Assembly: GCA_009924535.1 (NCBI GenBank)
Contig: RFRI01000023.1
Coordinates: 1-11,400 of the forward strand
Reading direction: 5' to 3'
Origin: Verrucomicrobiota bacterium
GTDB taxonomy: Bacteria > Verrucomicrobiota > Verrucomicrobiia > Opitutales > UBA953
Length of the DNA: 11,400 nucleotides
Position numbers and translations under genes: made by a program
The notes under the pieces: generated by a model
What the model was told of the DNA's origin: nothing
Database searches by the model: none
Seen by the model: the letters and a program-made list of their open reading frames with translations, nothing else
In this document: piece after piece, positions 8,037-11,400 of the stretch
Layout of the letters: each line of letters begins with the position of its first letter
How positions within the stretch are numbered: position 1 is the stretch's first letter

Positions 8037-10205
8037 ATGCCTGGCCGTCGTTTCTGGATCATCGCCGCAAGCCTCTCCCTGACCGTGGCGGCCATGGCGG
8101 CCGACCCCGCCCAAGCCGTAGCCAAGATCGCCGAGATCGCGCCCAACATCGTCGCCGACAGCTTCGCCCCGGAGGAAGGCGGCAAGATCGTCGTCGCCTC
8201 TAACGCGCACCTCGAGAGCAAGGAAGCGACCATCGACGCCAAGAAGATCCGGTTCGACTACCGTACGGGCACCATCGTCGCGGAAGGCAACGTCGTGTAT
8301 ACGACCAAGTCCTTGCGCATCATCGGCGACAAGATCGAAGCCGACCCGCGTAACGACACCATCGTGGCGACCAACGTCCGCTTCGGCCGATCTCCCCTGT
8401 ACTTCACCGCGGAGTCCTTGAAGATCGTCAAAGGCGACAAGACGATGCGCGGGCTGCGCATGTGGAACAGCGAACCCGAGCTGCTCGGCATGCACCTGAA
8501 GATCGCCGAAGCGGCCTACACCGAAGCCGATGATCGCCTCAGGCTCCACAGCGTCACCCCGCACCTGGCCGGGATCCCGTTCTTCAACCTCCCGTATTAC
8601 GCGCAGGACGGCTACCGCGACATCCCCTACGACCTTTACCTGAACACCGGCAGCGAAGACCGGCAGGGACGCTACCTGCGTTCCACGTTCCTGATGCGCC
8701 AGTCCCCCTCCCTTTGGGTCGGCGGCCTGCTCGATATCTACGGCAAGTCCGGCCTCCTCGTCGGCCCGGCGTTCCGCTACGATAATTCCAAGCAGCCCGA
8801 AGACGGCATCGTCTGGAAGGGCAAGTTCGAGAGCGGCTATATCAGCGATCGCGGCGACCTGCTCGCCGACGTCTACGGACGCACCCCGGATCGCCAGCGC
8901 GCCTTCCTGTTCGGCGAAATCAACGGACGCACCGTCGATGGCGTCGAGTTCGCCGGCAACATCTTCGGCCAGTCGGACCCCGGGTTCATGCGCGACTTCC
9001 GCCCGAACCTGATCCGCGAAACGGGCAACCCGCAGGCTAACCTCGAAGTCTCCGCGCCTTACGCCGGCGGCTACCTCTCCGCCTCGCTCACGGCCAAGGC
9101 GGACAACTACCAGGATATCGTCCAGAAACTCCCTGAGTTGCGCTTCGACCTGCCGCAGCAGTCGATCGACGGCAGTGATTGGAATCGCCGCAGCTTCGTG
9201 AGTTTCGGCTACTTCTCCGAACGCCCTTCGGCCGACCTGCCTCTCGGGCCCTTCCAGACGGCGACCCTGGCGAGCGGCGCCTGGTCGACGGCCCGTCTCG
9301 ACACCTATTTCGGCATCAACCGCACCTTCGTCCTCAACGAGTGGCTGACCTTCAAGCCCGTGGCCGGCATCCGTGCGACCGGCTGGTCGCAGGGCATCAA
9401 CGGCAATGGCACCACCGCCAAGGTCATCGCCCAGACCGGCTTCGACCTCGAGGGCCTCGCCACCGGTTCATGGGACCTCGTGGCCGACAAGTGGGGCATC
9501 GACGGGATGCGCCATAGCATCCGACCCATCCTGCAGTACCGCGTGATGCCCGGCGCGGACCGCGACATCGGCAACGTGCCGATGACGCAGCGCGCGGTCT
9601 CGAACTCGGCTTTGGAAGAAATCGACCTCGCCGACCGCCTCGACCCCGCCTCCACGACCGACCGGCAAGTCGTCCGCTTCGGCCTGCGCAACACCCTCGA
9701 GACCCGCGATGCCACGTTCGGCACCCGTGAGCTTCTCCGTGCGGATCTCTTCGCTGACTGGCGCCAAGGCCCCACGGATGCCGAGACCGGCCGGAGCGAC
9801 CTCCAGTGCGCCATCAGCCTCACGCCGGCTCCGTGGGTCAGCCTGAGTTCCGGACTTCGCCTGCCCAACGGTGGCGGCGCCCCGCTGGAATCCATCCAGA
9901 GCATCTCCTTCAATTCCGGGGACTTCTGGCGCACGTCCTTCAGCTGGGTCGAGCTCCGCGAACTCACCCAGGCCCGCCAGTTCATCTGGGAAGGCCGCGT
10001 GACGCTGAATTCCGTCTACTCGCTCGTCGCCACGCTTAACTACGACGCCCTGGCCGGCCAGACGACCTACGAAAGCATCGGCTTCGTCCAGCGCATCGCC
10101 AACTCCTGGGAGCTCGAGTACGGGATCATGCAGCGGCTCGATCCGCTGAATAACGGCAAGAACTCATTGGGCTTCCAACTGCGGGCCAGATTATTCAAGT
10201 TCTGA
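8037..10205 (+). CDS. lptD: LPS-assembly outer-membrane protein LptD (OstA/Imp) family
   Basis: A 722-residue outer-membrane protein expected to deliver lipopolysaccharide to the outer leaflet as the end of the Lpt bridge, together with the lipoprotein LptE. Residues 1-21 form a signal peptide (cleavage near AMA/AD). Residues about 50-185 have the repeating beta-strand pattern of the LptA/OstA domain, for example GTIVAEGNVVYT (78-89) and IIGDKIEADPRNDTIVATNV. A conserved-looking GIPFFNLPYY segment (179-188) leads into the barrel, starting near KSGLLVGPAFRYD (237-249) and ending in a terminal Phe, as outer-membrane proteins often do. The whole protein has a single Cys (591), unlike E. coli LptD with its two disulfides. 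The ATG at 8037 has no close Shine-Dalgarno. scpA follows 2 bases after the stop. The family call is firm; divergence from proteobacterial LptD is considerable. Confidence 0.9.
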   Translation: MPGRRFWIIAASLSLTVAAMAADPAQAVAKIAEIAPNIVADSFAPEEGGKIVVASNAHLESKEATIDAKKIRFDYRTGTIVAEGNVVYTTKSLRIIGDKIEADPRNDTIVATNVRFGRSPLYFTAESLKIVKGDKTMRGLRMWNSEPELLGMHLKIAEAAYTEADDRLRLHSVTPHLAGIPFFNLPYYAQDGYRDIPYDLYLNTGSEDRQGRYLRSTFLMRQSPSLWVGGLLDIYGKSGLLVGPAFRYDNSKQPEDGIVWKGKFESGYISDRGDLLADVYGRTPDRQRAFLFGEINGRTVDGVEFAGNIFGQSDPGFMRDFRPNLIRETGNPQANLEVSAPYAGGYLSASLTAKADNYQDIVQKLPELRFDLPQQSIDGSDWNRRSFVSFGYFSERPSADLPLGPFQTATLASGAWSTARLDTYFGINRTFVLNEWLTFKPVAGIRATGWSQGINGNGTTAKVIAQTGFDLEGLATGSWDLVADKWGIDGMRHSIRPILQYRVMPGADRDIGNVPMTQRAVSNSALEEIDLADRLDPASTTDRQVVRFGLRNTLETRDATFGTRELLRADLFADWRQGPTDAETGRSDLQCAISLTPAPWVSLSSGLRLPNGGGAPLESIQSISFNSGDFWRTSFSWVELRELTQARQFIWEGRVTLNSVYSLVATLNYDALAGQTTYESIGFVQRIANSWELEYGIMQRLDPLNNGKNSLGFQLRARLFKF

Positions 10206-10207
10206 CC

Positions 10208-11068
10208 GTGACGGACACCCCTCCAGACTCCCCCTCGGTCCCCGAAGACGGCATCTTGCCGCCGGCCGACCTGCCCATCCGCCTCGACGTCTTCGAAGGC
10301 CCGCTGGACCTGCTCCTGTTCCTGATCCGCAAGAACGAGATCGATATCTACGACATCCCGATCGAGAAGGTCACCCAGCAGTACCTCGAGATCCTCCGCA
10401 CGCAGGAGAAGGACAACCTCGAGCTTGCCGGCGACTTCTTCGTGATGGCCGCGACGCTGATGTACATCAAAAGCCGCATGCTCCTCCCGGTCGAAAGCCG
10501 TCCCGAGGAAGAAGTGGCCGCGGCGGAGGAAGGTCAGGATCCCCGCTGGGCGCTCGTCCAGCAGCTCATCCAATATAAGCGCGTCAAGGAGACCGCCGCC
10601 ATCATCCGCGGGCTTGTCGACGACCGCCAAGGCCTGCTCGGCCGACATGTCGTGCAACCGCAAGGCGAAGACGCCGTCGCGCGTCCCGTCGCCCCGGCCG
10701 ACCGCATCGAGCTCTGGAACACCTTCAACCTCGTCCTCCGCCGCCTCGCCGAACGGATCCAGCCGGGTAACATCACGTCCGAGACCGTCACGGTGTCCGA
10801 CCGGATGGAGACGATTCTGGCCCGCCTCGAAACCGAGACCACGTTCGTCTTCACGAGCCTGCTCCCCGAACGTCCGACCGTCGGCTTCCTGGTCGCCACC
10901 TTCCTCGCGTGCCTCGAGCTGGCGCGCCTGGGTAAGCTCCGGCTGGAGCAGGATGCGTCGTTCGCGGAAATCAATTGCTCCAAGGCCGAAGCCGCCGCCT
11001 CGCCGAACGCCGGCGACGCCCTCGAAGGGAAGTCGGAATTCGACGAGCCTGCCGGCGAGGCCAACTGA
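10208..11068 (+). CDS. scpA: Segregation and condensation protein A (ScpA kleisin)
   Basis: A 286-residue cytoplasmic kleisin that bridges the two SMC heads and, with ScpB, forms the complex that compacts and segregates the chromosome. The N-terminal signature FEGPLDLLLFLI (29-40) is followed by RKNEIDIYDIPI (41-52) and GDFFVMAATLMYIKSRMLL (75-93). A middle region with charged and helical character leads to the C-terminal winged helix, VATFLACLELARLGKLRLEQ (229-248). A tail of about 30 residues (256-286), rich in Ala, Glu and Asp, extends beyond the usual end. The start is a GTG 2 bases after the lptD stop. No ATG occurs in frame before residue 80, past the essential N-terminal motif, so the GTG is the only sensible start. 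The spacing implies coupling to lptD. The usual partner scpB is not the next gene; an unassigned small gene follows instead. Confidence 0.95.
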   Translation: MTDTPPDSPSVPEDGILPPADLPIRLDVFEGPLDLLLFLIRKNEIDIYDIPIEKVTQQYLEILRTQEKDNLELAGDFFVMAATLMYIKSRMLLPVESRPEEEVAAAEEGQDPRWALVQQLIQYKRVKETAAIIRGLVDDRQGLLGRHVVQPQGEDAVARPVAPADRIELWNTFNLVLRRLAERIQPGNITSETVTVSDRMETILARLETETTFVFTSLLPERPTVGFLVATFLACLELARLGKLRLEQDASFAEINCSKAEAAASPNAGDALEGKSEFDEPAGEAN

Positions 11069-11112
11069 GTCCGCGGGCTTGAAATCGACGCCTATCCGGT
11101 CAGATTGAATCC

Positions 11113-11358
11113 ATGGCTCGCGTCCAGCGTCCTTCGAACCGTCTGCTTGGCATCGGCCTCGATGCCCAGGACAAGCATAAGCGCATCACCCGCGGCGAAG
11201 GCTTCAACCTCGTGGGTGGCTCCGAAGACACGCATGAGCGGATGACCGAGACCGTGATCAAGACCTCCGAAGACCTCGGTCGTAAGGGGCGGACCATCGC
11301 CGACGCCCACCCGGAGGAGCTGGCCGACCTGCTCCGCAAGCACGACCGTGGCGCGTGA
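11113..11358 (+). CDS. Small protein of unknown function downstream of scpA
   Basis: An 81-residue soluble protein, rich in charged residues, with no signal peptide, membrane helix or cysteine. The N-terminus is basic. The core is KRITRGEGFNLVGGSEDTHERMTE (about 23-46), after which the sequence looks helical and charged (VIKTSEDLGRKGR, HPEELADLLRKHD). I do not recognise a named family. It may be a lineage-specific conserved protein of verrucomicrobia, but this is only an impression. The frame shows the same G+C-rich third codon positions as the neighbours, which argues for a real gene rather than a chance frame, and the competing minus-strand frame across the same stretch does not look protein-like. 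The ATG at 11113 has no clear Shine-Dalgarno. It lies 44 bases after scpA in the same direction and is probably in the same operon. Confidence 0.7.
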   Translation: MARVQRPSNRLLGIGLDAQDKHKRITRGEGFNLVGGSEDTHERMTETVIKTSEDLGRKGRTIADAHPEELADLLRKHDRGA

Positions 11359-11400
11359 GCCTAAAATGGAACCACAGACGGGTTGACTCACCTCTTTCGC

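Noticed and set aside
11383..11388. TTGACT near the right edge as a -35 element for a following gene
   Set aside because: The -10 region would fall at or beyond the window end, so it cannot be tested here.
11092..11391. Minus-strand frame of 99 codons opposite the small gene after scpA
   Set aside because: It overlaps the plus-strand frame, which has better codon use and fits the direction of the operon; no motif supports the minus-strand version.

Overview
The window is about two thirds G+C and almost fully coding, with a strong preference for G or C at third codon positions. It looks like chromosomal DNA of a Gram-negative (diderm) bacterium, because it carries an LptD-type outer-membrane LPS-assembly gene. 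The combination of that gene, a secreted formylglycine sulfatase with a C-terminal sugar-binding-like module, an scpA gene and few strong Shine-Dalgarno sites suggests the Planctomycetota/Verrucomicrobiota group. I favour an Opitutae-like Verrucomicrobiota, but this is inference from memory of families and no marker gene proves it. I see no mobile element, CRISPR array, rRNA, tRNA or phage gene, and no gap between genes exceeds about 125 bases.

Left part (1-3437, all on the minus strand): an ABC importer pair of the nitrate/sulfonate/taurine (NitT/TauT) type comes first. The periplasmic binding protein is at 574-1590 and the ATPase at 1-527, cut by the window edge. No permease gene is in view. 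A 125-base AT-rich spacer (1591-1715) holds a hairpin that could terminate mntH and a weak promoter for the importer. Before it lie mntH (1716-2990, Nramp Mn/Fe transporter) and a small four-helix membrane protein gene (3024-3437), which may be one transcription unit.

Middle part (3498-7946): a secreted sulfatase runs rightwards from a 60-base divergent spacer and ends 4 bases from the convergent end of a small TPR gene (5437-5742). That gene starts 2 bases after the stop of glgB (5745-7946, glycogen branching enzyme), so the pair is very probably translated together.

Right part (8037-11358, plus strand): lptD and scpA are separated by 2 bases, and an 81-residue protein I cannot assign follows. 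LptD inserts LPS into the outer membrane, while ScpA is the kleisin of the SMC chromosome-condensation complex, so this looks like a housekeeping operon of unrelated functions.

Overall this is mostly an ordinary chromosomal region. The points most worth a second look are the glgB-TPR coupling, the lptD-scpA-small protein operon, the sulfatase C-terminal module and the near absence of cysteine in LptD. I do not see evidence for a wholly new system.
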